64,000 nucleotides of DNA, taken from the NCBI GenBank assembly GCA_039545355.1, contig BCJJ01000006.1:186001-250000 (forward strand). Reading direction: 5' to 3'. This DNA is from Trichosporon coremiiforme. Taxonomy: Eukaryota; Basidiomycota; Tremellomycetes; Trichosporonales; Trichosporonaceae. The notes below the pieces were generated by a model that saw only the letters and a program-made list of their open reading frames with translations, had not been told where the DNA came from and made no database searches. The translations under genes and the position numbers were made by a program. The stretch's first letter is position 1, and each line of letters opens with the position of its first letter. Positions 36,801-46,874 of this stretch are shown here, in pieces.

Positions 36801-38058
36801 CCGCCATGCCGCCCTCGGGGAAGCCGATCGCAAGGTCGTTGAGGAAGGGCAGGAGGTCCGACGGCGCAAGCGCGTTAGGGTTGCGCTGAACCACCGGCTG
36901 AGGTGCGGACGAGGTCAACGGATCGCCGGCAGCGCCCATTCCCGAAACACCCAGCAGGAGGGGAAGGAATTCGGCCGGTCCAACAGGTTTGCTGATGTCA
37001 GTTCATACTTCCACGCAGCAACTCACTCAGCGGGCTGAGGGAACATCGTCGGGTCCTCCAGCGTCATGCCGCTGTAGGAGATGATCAACCGCTTCAGCTC
37101 GCTGTACCCCTCGTGCCACTTCGCCCTCTCCTCCTTGCTGTAGCTCAGCCTGGACATCTCACGGTTGACGCCGTTCAGTCGCTTCCAACATCCGGTCAGG
37201 TACTCGAACACCGTCTCGCCCTCGGGCATGCCCGCCAGGACTGTCAACTGATCGGGATCATCACTGAAGCGTCAGGTCATCACTACAATTGGAAACCTAC
37301 CTGGACGCCATTGACGTTGGATCAAGCGACAGACGGGCGATCAGTAGACGGTCACGGGACTCAAGGGACACCTTCGGCGCGACGGCTGCCCGTTAGCTAC
37401 CCTTTGGTGCCTAAATCAGCTGTGTACACGTACCAGGGTTCTCCTCCTGCATTTCCCCACGAAGCTCCTTCAGCCACGTTTTCTTCCAGTCGGTCGCCTC
37501 GGCCTCAGATTTCTGATATCAGCTTTACCGACGCCACGCTTCAGCTTACGTCAAGAGTGACATTGAAGACATTGCCGACGGCCTGCGCCTCCCAGACCGC
37601 GTAGCTCTGGGTCGGCTTGACGGGGGACGCGGCGGAAGGGCGAGGCTTAGACTGCACCGGAGTGCTCGTGGAAGAACTTCTAGACGGTCCGCTGGGCGCA
37701 GTGGGCTTCGGCGAAGGGGTAGCCTTGGGGGTGCCAGGTGCGGGTGCACGTGTCGGCTTGGGCGCGGGGGACGCCGCCGGCTTAGCAGTCGGCGACGCAA
37801 CGCGCGCGGGCGACGGGATAGCCTGCGATAGGAGACGCGAGCCAGACGACGGGGGGACGTGTGGGGTCGAACTGCCGGACTGAGCCTGCTCCTCTGATGG
37901 AGTCTGCGGCGAGGCTGCCCGGGGCTCCTGAGAGACCGAGCCGCCCAGACGGGCCAAGCGCTTCAGGCGCATCTGTTGCATCAGTTATGTCACCTCCGGG
38001 CAATGATAGCTCAATATACCTTCTCCGCATCGCTCAGATTGGGGTCGTTGGCGGACAT
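33879..38058 (-). CDS. UFD2: Ubiquitin chain elongation factor E4 (Ufd2), U-box protein
   Basis: This is an intron-dense gene: I count about 18 introns of 35-60 nt. Ufd2 extends ubiquitin chains on substrates handed over by Cdc48/Npl4/Ufd1. The first exon ([13 protein letters not shown]) is followed by a long Ser/Pro/Lys-rich disordered segment, then the Ufd2 core helices (for example [20 protein letters not shown] and [19 protein letters not shown]). The C-terminal U-box is intact over three exons: EIPDEFLDPLLATLMKDPVI, then [12 protein letters not shown] and [20 protein letters not shown]. The stop follows [11 protein letters not shown]. The U-box is the E2-docking domain. Individual boundaries in the middle of the gene are approximate; the identity is not in doubt. 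Confidence 0.93.
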
Positions 38059-38275
38059 GGTGTCTAGCTGTCCGAATGTGAGACTATGCAGCGTATGCAA
38101 CAGTGCTATTCGGGTCAGTCAGCCGGTGATGTCCAGAGGCGCGGGGGGGGTGACGCGTTCTCCCACGGTGGGCGCACGGTTGGTTCCGCCTGCGTGCGAT
38201 CGACCTGAACTTCGTGCCCCTAGCTCGCACTTGGCCACAACAAAAGCTCGCGACCTCGTTGTAGCAGCAAGTACC
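38059..38275. promoter_or_regulatory. Short divergent promoter, UFD2 / CBC2
   Basis: Only 217 bp separate the two start codons. A G8 run (GCGGGGGGGG-like) occurs near 38140. No TATA box is seen. Confidence 0.5.
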
Positions 38276-39104
38276 ATGTCGCACGTCGTCGCGCCCCTGG
38301 ACCTTCCGTCCAGTTACAAGGACAGCCAGTCGGAGGTGAGTTGCATGGTATATGTTTGTTGACTCGATCCAGCTCGATCGCGAGACCGAACGCCGATTGC
38401 TCTCGGCATCGTCGACCCTCTATGTCGGAAACCTAAGCTTCTACACGACCGAGGCCCAGATCTACGAACGTGAGTTAAGGTGCTCAAGTCCTCAACTGAC
38501 CACAGTGTTCGCGACATGCGCGAAGCCTGAGGAGGGCGGCGGTATCAAGAGGTATGCTGTCATGCGCTAATGAGCTAATAGACCAGAATTATTATGGGTC
38601 TCGACCGTCACCAGAAGTGAGTTGATCCTGCTTCTTGACGATGGATCTATGCTGACAAGTAGGACGCCGTGTGGTTTTGCCTTCGTAGAGTACTACCTTC
38701 ACTCGGAAGCTGTCGCGTGCCTCCGCTACATCTCTGGTACGAAGCTCGACGAGCGTATCATCCGCTGCGACCTCGACCCGGGATACAAGGAAGGGCGCCA
38801 GTTCGGCCGTGGCCGAAGTGGTGGTCAGGTCCGTGACGAGTTCAGGCAGGAGTACGACAGCGGACGAGGAGGATGGGGCCACCAGCGGCTCGAGATGGAG
38901 CGCCGGCAGCAGGAGCAGGACCGCTTCCGTCAGCAGGTCCAGTTCGACACGTACGCCGCCATCGGCGGTCTCGGACAGGCGGGCGCCGACGTACCCACCG
39001 GAGAGGCTGCGGAGCGTTCTAAGAGGGCGAGGAGCCACGAGGACTATGACGACCAGGACGGCGACGAGGGCAAGCGGTTCCGTGGCGAGCGTGACGACGA
39101 GTAG
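38276..39104 (+). CDS. CBC2: Nuclear cap-binding complex small subunit (CBP20)
   Basis: Five exons (38276-38335, 38373-38469, 38506-38551, 38587-38616, 38663-39104) encode 224 residues. With CBP80 this protein binds the m7G cap of nuclear RNA and acts in splicing, 3' processing and export. The N-terminal YKDSQSE...[10 protein letters not shown] segment and the RRM ([20 protein letters not shown] as RNP2, GFAFVEYY as RNP1) are classic, followed by [20 protein letters not shown] and [15 protein letters not shown], which close over the cap. The C-terminal tail is Arg/Glu/Gln-rich. Exon 4 is just 30 nt. Confidence 0.96.
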
Positions 39105-39331
39105 GCGATACACAGACCAGCGCCATGTACTCCTATACTGTAGAATGAACAGATTGGACACTGTCAGAGCAACGAGGAAGCATGCGAAACCATTTCTAAC
39201 GCCATGTACATGCATCCGTACCGAATCTAAGTGTATGCGCTGAGGAAGGCCGCCGGTGCGGCTACTGATTGGGCGCGATCAACGCAGTTACAAAACAATG
39301 TTACAATGTGCTCTCTCTAGGCAAGAAACTC

Positions 39332-40743
39332 TCACTGCTTGTCGTCTCCGGCAGGCTCGTTCAGCGGCGTCGTCTCCAGGGACTCCGCCGACTCCTGGGG
39401 AGGTGCAAGTCCGCTGCCGGCGGTCGGGGTCTCGTTCTGATTATCAGTTCGGTCCGACAATTACCAACTCACGATCAAGTGTCGCATGATGTCGCTCAGA
39501 CTGATGACACCGACAAGTCGGCCAGGATGAGGGTCATCTTCGCCGCTGACAACCACAAGACGGTGAACTCGGCGGACCTTAATCAGCGAGAAGATGGCGC
39601 CAAGAGAGTCTTTCGGGTGGCAAGTGACGACGCCCTCGAAATCGGGCGCACGCTGCTTCAGAGCTTGCTCGATTGTGAAGTCCAGTGACTGGTAGGCTCC
39701 GAGTCGGACCAGGGTCTGGCGTTAGCTCGCACAGAATTGGAAAACCCACGATGACGTCCACCGTCTCGTAGAGGTCGATGACCTTGCCATCGTCATCGAT
39801 GATGGGCACAGCACTGATACCGAGCTCGGAGAACATGTGCACAACGTCAAACACAGTCGTCTTCATGGTAGCCGTAGCAATCTTTCCGAAGGGCTTATCC
39901 GCCGTAGGATTCTCGATGTAGGTACCGATGCCCAACTCGCGGACACCGTAGGTGAGATACTGCGTGATGTCTCGGCACTGCATGTTAGTTCAGACCAGGG
40001 AAGCCTTGAAACTCACGTTCATAGCAATGAACTTCAAGACACGGTACTGCGTCAGAACACTGATGACGACCTCGCCGTCCGTTTGAGAGTCCCGGTCAAT
40101 CAGCGGCAGACGACGGGCGTGAGTCTCGATTAGACACTTGCACGCGTCGAACAGCGGCCGCAGCGGGTGGACGGAGACAAGAGGAGGTGGAGGCACCTGC
40201 AGTTCCCTCTCGATGTCTGGCGGTCAGCGCTCAGTCAGAGCAAGTCACAAACCTCGGAGGCTTCCCAGACGGAACTGCTCAACATCTGCCGCAGCACCCT
40301 CCCAGCTGGAGGTGTGGTAGTAGTACTGGATGAGATGGATAACGTCCTGGACGGTAAACATTCCTGCGAAGGACGCAGTGGCCGTGTTCCATAGTGGCGC
40401 AGAAACAACACCTGTCTGTGTCAACAATCATCAGACGTTTCCACATACCGTAGAGCAGCATGACATCCAGCGCCTTCTTGACCTTGAGTTGACTGTCGAG
40501 CACGATCAGGCGGAAGCTGACAGGGAAGACGTCGTAGGAGGAGCGCTCCTTGAGGAAGGACCGCAGGGCCTCAAGGGCCTCCTGATGAGAGAGGGGCTTG
40601 TGGGGAACAGGAAGCTGGTGACCTGCGCGCGATGGCCGACGGACAACAGAAGCTCCAGACGGAGTGGACTGAGACGGCCGACGGGTCGGTCGCGACACGG
40701 AGGGCATCCTCATCGGACCCTCGGTGGCCGACGGGACGGACAT
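39332..40743 (-). CDS. SNF4: SNF1/AMPK gamma subunit
   Basis: Several short introns split a protein of about 400 residues with four CBS motifs, the adenine-nucleotide sensor of the SNF1 kinase. A ~55-residue Ser/Pro/Arg-rich leader precedes the core. CBS1: ERSSYDVFPVSFRLIVLDSQ and KKALDVMLLYGVVSAPLWN; CBS2: FTVQDVIHLIQYYYH and ETHARRLPLIDRDSQ; CBS3: VRELGIGTYIEN and VVHMFSELGISAVPIIDDDG; CBS4: LKQRAPDFEGVVTCHPKD...VRRVHRLVVV and LVGVISLSDIMRHLI. The order and spacing match Snf4. Its activation of glucose-derepression kinase is known from yeast. It converges with CBC2 (227 bp between stops). Confidence 0.95.
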
Positions 40744-41639
40744 GGCGGCGGGCTGGGGTTAGGGTGGTAGGTATCTGCACTAGGTAGGTTGGGGAGCGCG
40801 GCCGATACGAGAGATCTGCGAGATTGATGTGTCGGGTTGCCGATAGCGCGTGGAGTGTGTGCAGATGGTTGATGGAGTGGACAGTCGCAAGGACCAGTCA
40901 GGGTACCGATATGTAACACGGCTTACGGGTCGATCGAGGCGGAGGCAGATAGACTACGCGACACCGACGCTGCGCTTGTCTTCATCACACATTTCCCCTT
41001 TCTGAGCGTTGAGCGGAGTGAGAGATTGCATAAAGTTGAGCTCTTGGAGGCTGGGTAGGCCGCTTGCTGTGTGATAGGACGCTCTCGTTGCTGTCGCCGC
41101 CAGCGGCTTCTGTCTGTGTCGTTCCCTTCGGATGACTCAGCTGCTCGGCAATGGGCTGGCCCTCTGCCTCGGCTTGATATTGACATATGCACCCCGTGCT
41201 TAGCACTTAGTCCGACATCATAGGAACACCAACAGGCATCTGGAACGCCGGAACCTCAGCACGTGTGTTCGCGATTCACAATCGGAGAAGCAACAAAGTC
41301 GACGCGCACCTCGCCTTGGGTCCCCACGTTGCCAGGTGTCCAGCCCCACCAGCCTTGGCCCATTTTGGTCTACACAGTCTATCCCTCTCAGTCTACTGTT
41401 TGACCCTTCATGAAGATGCGGTGCAGCTCCTGGGCACATTAGCAAGAGTGTTCTCAGCCACCTACGCGGCCAACGCTATCGATTTCACTGACGCTATCGG
41501 CTGCGGTGTCCCTTCACCGCAGTTGGACACCTTTGCCACGTGGAGCTGGATACAACCGGGCCACGACCAATGCGTCATTCCACCACCTTCCTTCTTTTCG
41601 TCCCTGGGCACAACTCTTCATCAACCTATCCATATCACC
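40744..41639. promoter_or_regulatory. Divergent promoter, SNF4 / SGT2
   Basis: About 900 bp separate the two divergent start codons. I recognise no gene and no specific element. Short open frames on both strands lack motifs. Confidence 0.35.
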
Positions 41640-42811
41640 ATGTCTGACGCTAGGAAAAAGCAGCTTGTCTGGAACTTGTGAGCTCACCAGTCTTTTTGCG
41701 TAGCTGACCGCGCAGCATCGACTTCCTCCGCCAGTCCGCCGAGGACGGAACCATCAAGGACGATGACAAGGAGTCGCTCGAGGTGGCTAGTGAGTTGCAT
41801 TGGAGATGTACGAACTGACAAACAGTCCAGTGTCTGGGAGAGTCGTTCGGTGTTGACCCCGACTCCGCTGAGGACAAGGCTGCGTACTCGATCGCGCCCG
41901 CTTCGCTCCTGAGCCTCCTCGACGTCCTCAACAAGACGAAGAGCAAGTCCGCCCCTCCTGCCGCCCAGGCGCCCGCCGCTGAGACCGCTTCCTCCTCGTC
42001 GGGACCGTCTGAGGCGGACAAGAAGGAGGCCGACTCCCATAAGGTCAAGGGCAACCAGCTCATGTCCCAGAAGAAGTACTCCGACGCCATCAAGGAGTAC
42101 ACCGCCGCCATCGCCCTCGACCCCAACCCCGTCTACTACTCGAACCGTGCCGCCGCCTGGAGCGGACTGGGCAAGCATGAGTCTGCCGTCGAGGACGCCG
42201 AGCGCGCCATTGAGCTCGACCCCAAGTTCGCCAAGGGTTACTCCCGCCTTGGGTAAGCTGATCGAAGGTCTCATGGAGCTAACATCAGCCACGCCTACTA
42301 CTGCCTGGACAAGTTCGCCGACGCTGTCGAGGCGTACGAGAACGGACTCAAGATCGACCCCTCGAACCAGAACATGAAGAACTCCCTCAGGACCGCGAAG
42401 AGCCGTGCCGACGAGCAGAAGTCGAACGCTGTCTCGGACCGTGAGCCCCGCAGCGGTGGTGGAGCTGGTGCCGGCGCCGGTGGTGCCGGTGGCATGCCTG
42501 ACCTCTCGTCTCTCGCTGGCCTCATGGGCGGCCTCGGCGGCGGCGGCGGCGGCATGCCAGACATTGCGTCGCTCATGCAGAACCCCCAGATGATGCAGAT
42601 GGCTCAGCAGCTCATGGCGAACGGCGGCATGGAGCGTCTCATGAACAACCCCACGCTCCGCAACATGGCCGACAACATGCAGAACGGCGGCGGCATGCCC
42701 GACTTCAACCAGCTCGCCCAGGACCCCGCTATGCGCGACCTCGCGCAGCAGTTCATGGGCCAGGGTGGCCTCGGCGGCCAGGGCGGAGCCGCCGGCAACG
42801 GTGGCCGATAA
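41640..42811 (+). CDS. SGT2: Small glutamine-rich TPR co-chaperone Sgt2
   Basis: Four exons (41640-41677, 41716-41789, 41826-42252, 42289-42811) encode 353 residues. Sgt2 captures tail-anchored proteins and passes them to Get4/Get5/Get3 for ER insertion. The N-terminal dimerisation domain (FIDFLRQSAEDGTI...IQCLGESFGV) is followed by three TPRs: HKVKGNQLMSQKKYSDAIKE, NPVYYSNRAAAWSGLGKHE and FAKGYSRLGHAYYCLDKFAD. The C-terminus is Gly-rich and then Met/Gln/Asn-rich (QNPQMMQMAQQLM, ERLMNNPTLRNMADNMQNGG), the substrate-binding part. A 1.76-kb transposon begins 115 bp after the stop. Confidence 0.95.
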
Positions 42812-42926
42812 TCCTGTATACATTTGTGTTTCGTGATTGATGAGATCCTTGTCCAGCGGCCTTGCAGGCGTTGCACGTGTTCCAAGATTCATCGCTGGTG
42901 ACGTTTTCCGGTGGATGCCGGATGTA

Positions 42927-42953
42927 AACTAGGGTCACAGGTTAAGTCGAACG
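42927..42953 (+). repeat. Left terminal inverted repeat, 27 bp
   Basis: It starts AACTAGGGTCACAGG and is the exact reverse complement of the right end. It is preceded by TA at 42925-42926. Confidence 0.95.
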
Positions 42954-43305
42954 GATGCGCACGGTCCCGTCATCGTCAACCTCGCCGTGGCTCATGTTCT
43001 GATCCATAACTCATGCAACGGTACTCTTTATGCCTAGAAACTCCGCGTAGAGCCGAAAGGAATGCTTGGCAGCTCGGACAAATGGAGCTGCAGAGCGCAC
43101 CGTGCATACTGGCCACCACACCACCACAATAAAGCTGCATGTCACCACCCTCCTTATCGCCCTAGATCTCAGCCACCGAGGCCTGTGCTTGCCCCAAATC
43201 TTTCATGTATCAAGCTCCGAAGCTGGGCTTTTGGAAAATCCAAGAATTGAGTCGAAACCATGCATATCGGCAGCGGAGTCCGTCCGACTGTCCATCTTTG
43301 TGGCA

Positions 43306-43310
43306 TATAA
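43306..43310 (+). promoter_or_regulatory. TATA box of the transposase gene
   Basis: TATAA within GGCATATAAGCC lies about 60 bp upstream of the transposase ATG, a plausible core promoter carried by the element. Confidence 0.5.
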
Positions 43311-43368
43311 GCCTCCTTGAGTGCCACTTCTCTTCCACAACAGCTCTACCTCATCAGAACTTGCAGCT

Positions 43369-44509
43369 ATGCCTCGCCCTTGCCTCACACCTCGCCGCCG
43401 CGCCAAGATTGCGTCCTTGGCTCGCTACCGCAGCTATTCCTCTGTCGCCTGGGAGTACAACATCGCCAAGAGCACTGTGGGTTACTGTGTGATGTTAGCT
43501 CGCCTCCAGGCTCTCATTCCACCTGCTCTGGCTGTTCTGAACCCTGTCCAGGGGATCCGCATCCCCCGCAGCCACACCAAGCTCACTCCCGACAACCTCA
43601 GAGCGATCTACGAGGTCTTTGAGGCTCAGCCCTTCGCCAGCAATCGTGAGGTGTTGGACACTCTTGCAGACAGAGACATTGTCCTCTCTCTCATGACTCT
43701 GCGCCGTGCACGTCGCCAGCTTGGTTATGGCCGCTTTGTGGCTCTTGTGCGGCCGTATCTAAGCCCCCTTCACAAGGAGAAGCGTCTCGCTTATGCTCTT
43801 GAGCAGCAGCGACTCTTCCAAGAGTGGAGGAAGGTGATCTTCTGTGACGAGGTCCCTCTCTACATTGACCAGCTCCACAGAGCATATGTGACGCGCCCCA
43901 TCGGTTCTGACCGTGCCAATGAGCGGTGAGTGTCTTTCCTGACGTTCTACATGCTGTGGAAGAGTGCTGACACTCAGGTACATCCAGTACACCTCCAGAT
44001 CGAGCTGTGGGTCGATTATGTGCTGGGGGGCTATCTGGTATGGCGGCAAGTCGAAGCTGGTGTGGTTTGACACCTCCCAGTCGACCTCCAAGCGCAAGGG
44101 AGTCAATGCGGCCATCTATCGCACCCAGGTGACTGAGAAGGAGTTGTTTGATTGCTGGAAGCGTGTCAAGACTCAGTGGCGTGGTTATGGCTTGCCCTGG
44201 GTTGTAGAGGACAACGCTGTCGTCCACACAGCCAAGGCCACCCGTGGCAAGGCAGAGCAACTTGGCATGCGCTTCCTGCCTCACCCTCCCTGCTCTCCTT
44301 GCCTCAACCCCATTGAGAACCTTTGGAGCAACCTCAAGCGCCGCCTGGCCCGTCTCAACCCTCGTCCCACCACCCAGGAGGGGCTATTCGCTGCCGCTAC
44401 GGAGCTCTGGAACACCTATGATCAGAATGAGATCGACCGACTTATCATGTCCATGCCTAACAGGATCAAGGACACCATCTCTGCTAATGGAGGACACATT
44501 AAGTATTGA
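43369..44509 (+). CDS. Tc1/mariner transposase (DD34E), one intron
   Basis: Two exons (43369-43925, 43978-44509) encode 362 residues. The protein cuts and pastes its own element. The N-terminus RRRAKIASLARYRSYSSVAW followed by EYNIAKSTVGYCV is a helix-turn-helix for inverted-repeat binding, and RSHTKLTPDNLRAIYE begins a second such module. The catalytic residues are the first Asp in VIFCDEVPLY, the second in VVEDNAVVHTA, and the Glu in LNPIENLWSNLK, with 34 residues between the second Asp and the Glu. PPCSPCLNPIENLW is the usual Tc1 block. A 52-nt spliceosomal intron (GTGAGT...CTGACACTCAG) follows GSDRANER. The start is the first ATG downstream of the TATA box; the frame is unbroken. Confidence 0.95.
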
Positions 44510-44656
44510 TCCCAGGTGCACCATGCTTCGTATATAGGTTACCAAGACTCCCATGCACGTGGAACAACTGTTTATAGAGCAAGAAACATGCATATGCATG
44601 AGTTATTCGTGGTTGCAGCGAGGTCGACAGTTCACGGCCTCGTTTGTGGCACCACT

Positions 44657-44683
44657 CGTTCGACTTAACCTGTGACCCTAGTT
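44657..44683 (-). repeat. Right terminal inverted repeat, 27 bp
   Basis: Exact reverse complement of the left end; it is followed by TA at 44684-44685. Confidence 0.95.
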
Positions 44684-44761
44684 TAAACAATAATCGAATT
44701 CGCGTTTCATCGTCAGTTTTCAGTTGTCTCTACTCCTTATCTTATCAAATCTTCGACCACA

Positions 44762-45715
44762 ATGGCGAGAGACACGCCGCTCACGTATGATGACGGGCCC
44801 ATGGTCTGGGTGGACTGCGAGATGACCGGCCTCGACACGAGCAAGGACGTCATCATCGAGATCGCCGTCATCATCACCGACGGACACCTGAACCCGGTCG
44901 ACGACGGCATCTGCTACGTGATCAACACGGATAAGGCGCTCCTCGATGGGTAAGTTACAGCTGCCGCATTCAGCTGGCTGGAGGGGGACGGGAGTGGAGT
45001 ATGTGAGAGGAAGACAAAAGACTGACGTAAACTAGCATGGACGAGTGGTGCCAGACGACACACGGCAACTCGGGCCTGATCCAGCAATGTCTCGACTCGC
45101 CGTACAGCTATGCCGACGTTGCACAGAAGGTGCTCGAGTACATCCAAAAATGGATTCCCGAGAAGGGCGCGGGTCTGCTCGCTGGCAGCACCGTGCACGC
45201 TGATATGCGGTGAGTCGGTCTTCCCTCGAACGAAGACGCTATCGTTCGCAGCCTGTCCTTTCCCGGTCTACATCTGCCTTGACAAGTTCCGAACTGACCT
45301 GCAGATTCCTTCTCATCGGCATGCCCGAGGTCATGAAGCATCTGTCGTACCGCATCGTAGACGTGTCGAGTGTCAAGGTGAGTGCTTCTCAGAGCCCGGT
45401 TGCAGGCTTTGAACGTCCTAGCTGAGAGAGCCCTTTCAAGAAGCTAATCAAACACAGGAGATTGCGCGGAGATGGTACCCGCAGCTCATCAAGCGTGAGA
45501 AGGAGTCGCGACAGAAGGAGAGCGCGCATCGGTGAGTTGTGCCGAAGTCGACAATGTAACTGACAGACAGTGCACTAGACGACATCCAGGCTAGCATCAA
45601 CGAACTCAAGTTCTACCGCGAGCACATCTTCCAGCCCATTGAGCCTATCCAGGAGCCGTCTGCTTCCGACGGCGCTGCTGACAAGCCCGCTGAGCCGCGT
45701 AAGACTGCTCTCTAA
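44762..45715 (+). CDS. REX2: Oligoribonuclease (Orn/Rex2), 3'-5' exonuclease
   Basis: Five exons (44762-44949, 45036-45209, 45305-45377, 45458-45531, 45571-45715) encode 217 residues. Orn degrades 2-5-nt RNAs and in fungi works mainly in mitochondria. The DEDDh residues are all there: WVDCEMTGLD (Asp, Glu), the Asp of STVHADMRFL, and the C-terminal HRALDDI (His, Asp). [46 protein letters not shown] and ELKFYREHIF match the family order. No mitochondrial presequence is visible ahead of the first Met, so either the nuclear/cytosolic form is encoded or an upstream start was lost. The region just upstream is occupied by the transposon. Confidence 0.95.
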
Positions 45716-45831
45716 TCCTGTCTCCTCGCCGCCGTCCCACAGCATGTCCACCCACAACGCACATCGTTACAGGCACAATCCGTGCATCCCAAATCTATCT
45801 ATCATATCATACCACATACGCACAGATGCCA

Positions 45832-46617
45832 TTAAACCCAAGACTTGTAGATGACGTGAGCGTCGTAGTACTGCTCCTCGTCGCCGTTGCCCGTCTTCAG
45901 CCTTCCGGCTCCAGGGATGACGCCGACCTTGGTGAAGCCGAGCTTCTCCCAGAGGCGCAGGCTCGCGACATTGTTCTCGTACACGAGGTTGAACACCGAA
46001 CCGCGGTATCCCAACGCCGGGGCGTAGTGCGTGTACGACTCGGCGAGAGCGTTGCCGATCTTCTTGCCGCGCTGCGAGTTGGGCACGAGGAATCCCGCGT
46101 TGCAGTTCTGTGGTCAGCGGGGCTTCCAGTTCAGACAACTGATAGGGACTAGATGCGCGACGAAGGAGAGGGATATGGCAGAGAGAAGGGCACTCACATG
46201 GCTGCTGCGCCCTGGGTAGTTCGGCTTGATGTAGTAGCACCCTCCGATGCAGTCCTTCCAGTCTCGTCCGGCATGCGCAGCGTCGAGCGTCTGCACGCTG
46301 CTCGGATCCGTGCCAGCAGGCGACAGGACGCCGATGATAGTGCTCGCGCCGAAGAAGTAGTTCTTGAACTCGTCGAGCGTCATAGGTCCCTCCTGGGGGT
46401 ACGTCTTGCCCTCTGCCTGTCAGTTTCACCAACGAGTGAGCAACTCACCCTCAAGCTCCTCATTGAAGACCTCGTGGAGGTACGCGATCAGCGCGGCGGG
46501 CGCGTTGCCGTTGTGCACTGCGTGCGTCGTCAGGAGCTCGCCATTCGGCAGAGGGTAGGAGTAGGTGGGCAGGGCGGCGTCGAGGGGCTTGACCTTGATT
46601 GCACCGTAGGCTGACAT
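45832..46617 (-). CDS. GNAT N-acetyltransferase of the Mpr1 type
   Basis: Three exons (46449-46617, 46198-46412, 45832-46107) encode 219 residues. The closest pattern I recall is yeast Mpr1, which acetylates the proline analogue azetidine-2-carboxylate and protects against oxidative stress: EGKTYPQEGPMTLDEFKNYF, CYYIKPNYPGRSSHNCNAGF and LGYRGSVFNLVYENNVASLR line up block by block. The acetyl-CoA loop is in RGKKIGNALAESY (motif A, R/Q-x-x-G-x-G/A-like) and NxxxxxLWEKLGF closes the fold. Start and stop are supported by the flanking short intergenic gaps. Substrate is inferred from the family. It converges on REX2 with 116 bp between stops. The first-intron acceptor skips a nearby AG. Confidence 0.87.
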
Positions 46618-46874
46618 TGTGCTTTGTCGTACTTCTGTGCGTGAAGGGGAGAGAGGGTGTGGGGATGAGGTTGAGAGGAAGAGGGTGCGGAAAGTTGAGA
46701 GCGGCTATTATGGCCGAGTCGAGCTCAGCGTCATAGGATAGATGCTTGGCCGAGAGATGTGCAGTTGGCCGCGGCCAACTTCAGGGTCAGGGGCCGGCCA
46801 TTGCCGACTCTGGCCGGCGCCCATAGGCACCTGGCCCGGCCGAGTAGTGCGCCTTGGCTGTTGGTTCAGTAGGA

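Larger units (their letters stand above)
42927..44683 (+). mobile_element. Intact Tc1/mariner-superfamily DNA transposon, 1757 bp
   Basis: The element is bounded by perfect 27-bp terminal inverted repeats beginning AACTAGGGTCACAGG and is flanked on both sides by the dinucleotide TA, the target-site duplication of Tc1/mariner elements. It carries one two-exon transposase gene with an intact DD34E-type catalytic triad. Perfect repeats and an uninterrupted frame suggest recent insertion. It sits between the 3' end of SGT2 and the start of REX2, leaving only 76 bp between the right TA and the REX2 ATG. Confidence 0.95.

Noticed and set aside
41684..42892. 402-codon open frame antisense to SGT2
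   Set aside because: It spans SGT2 introns and exons alike; Leu/Val/Gly-rich shadow peptide.
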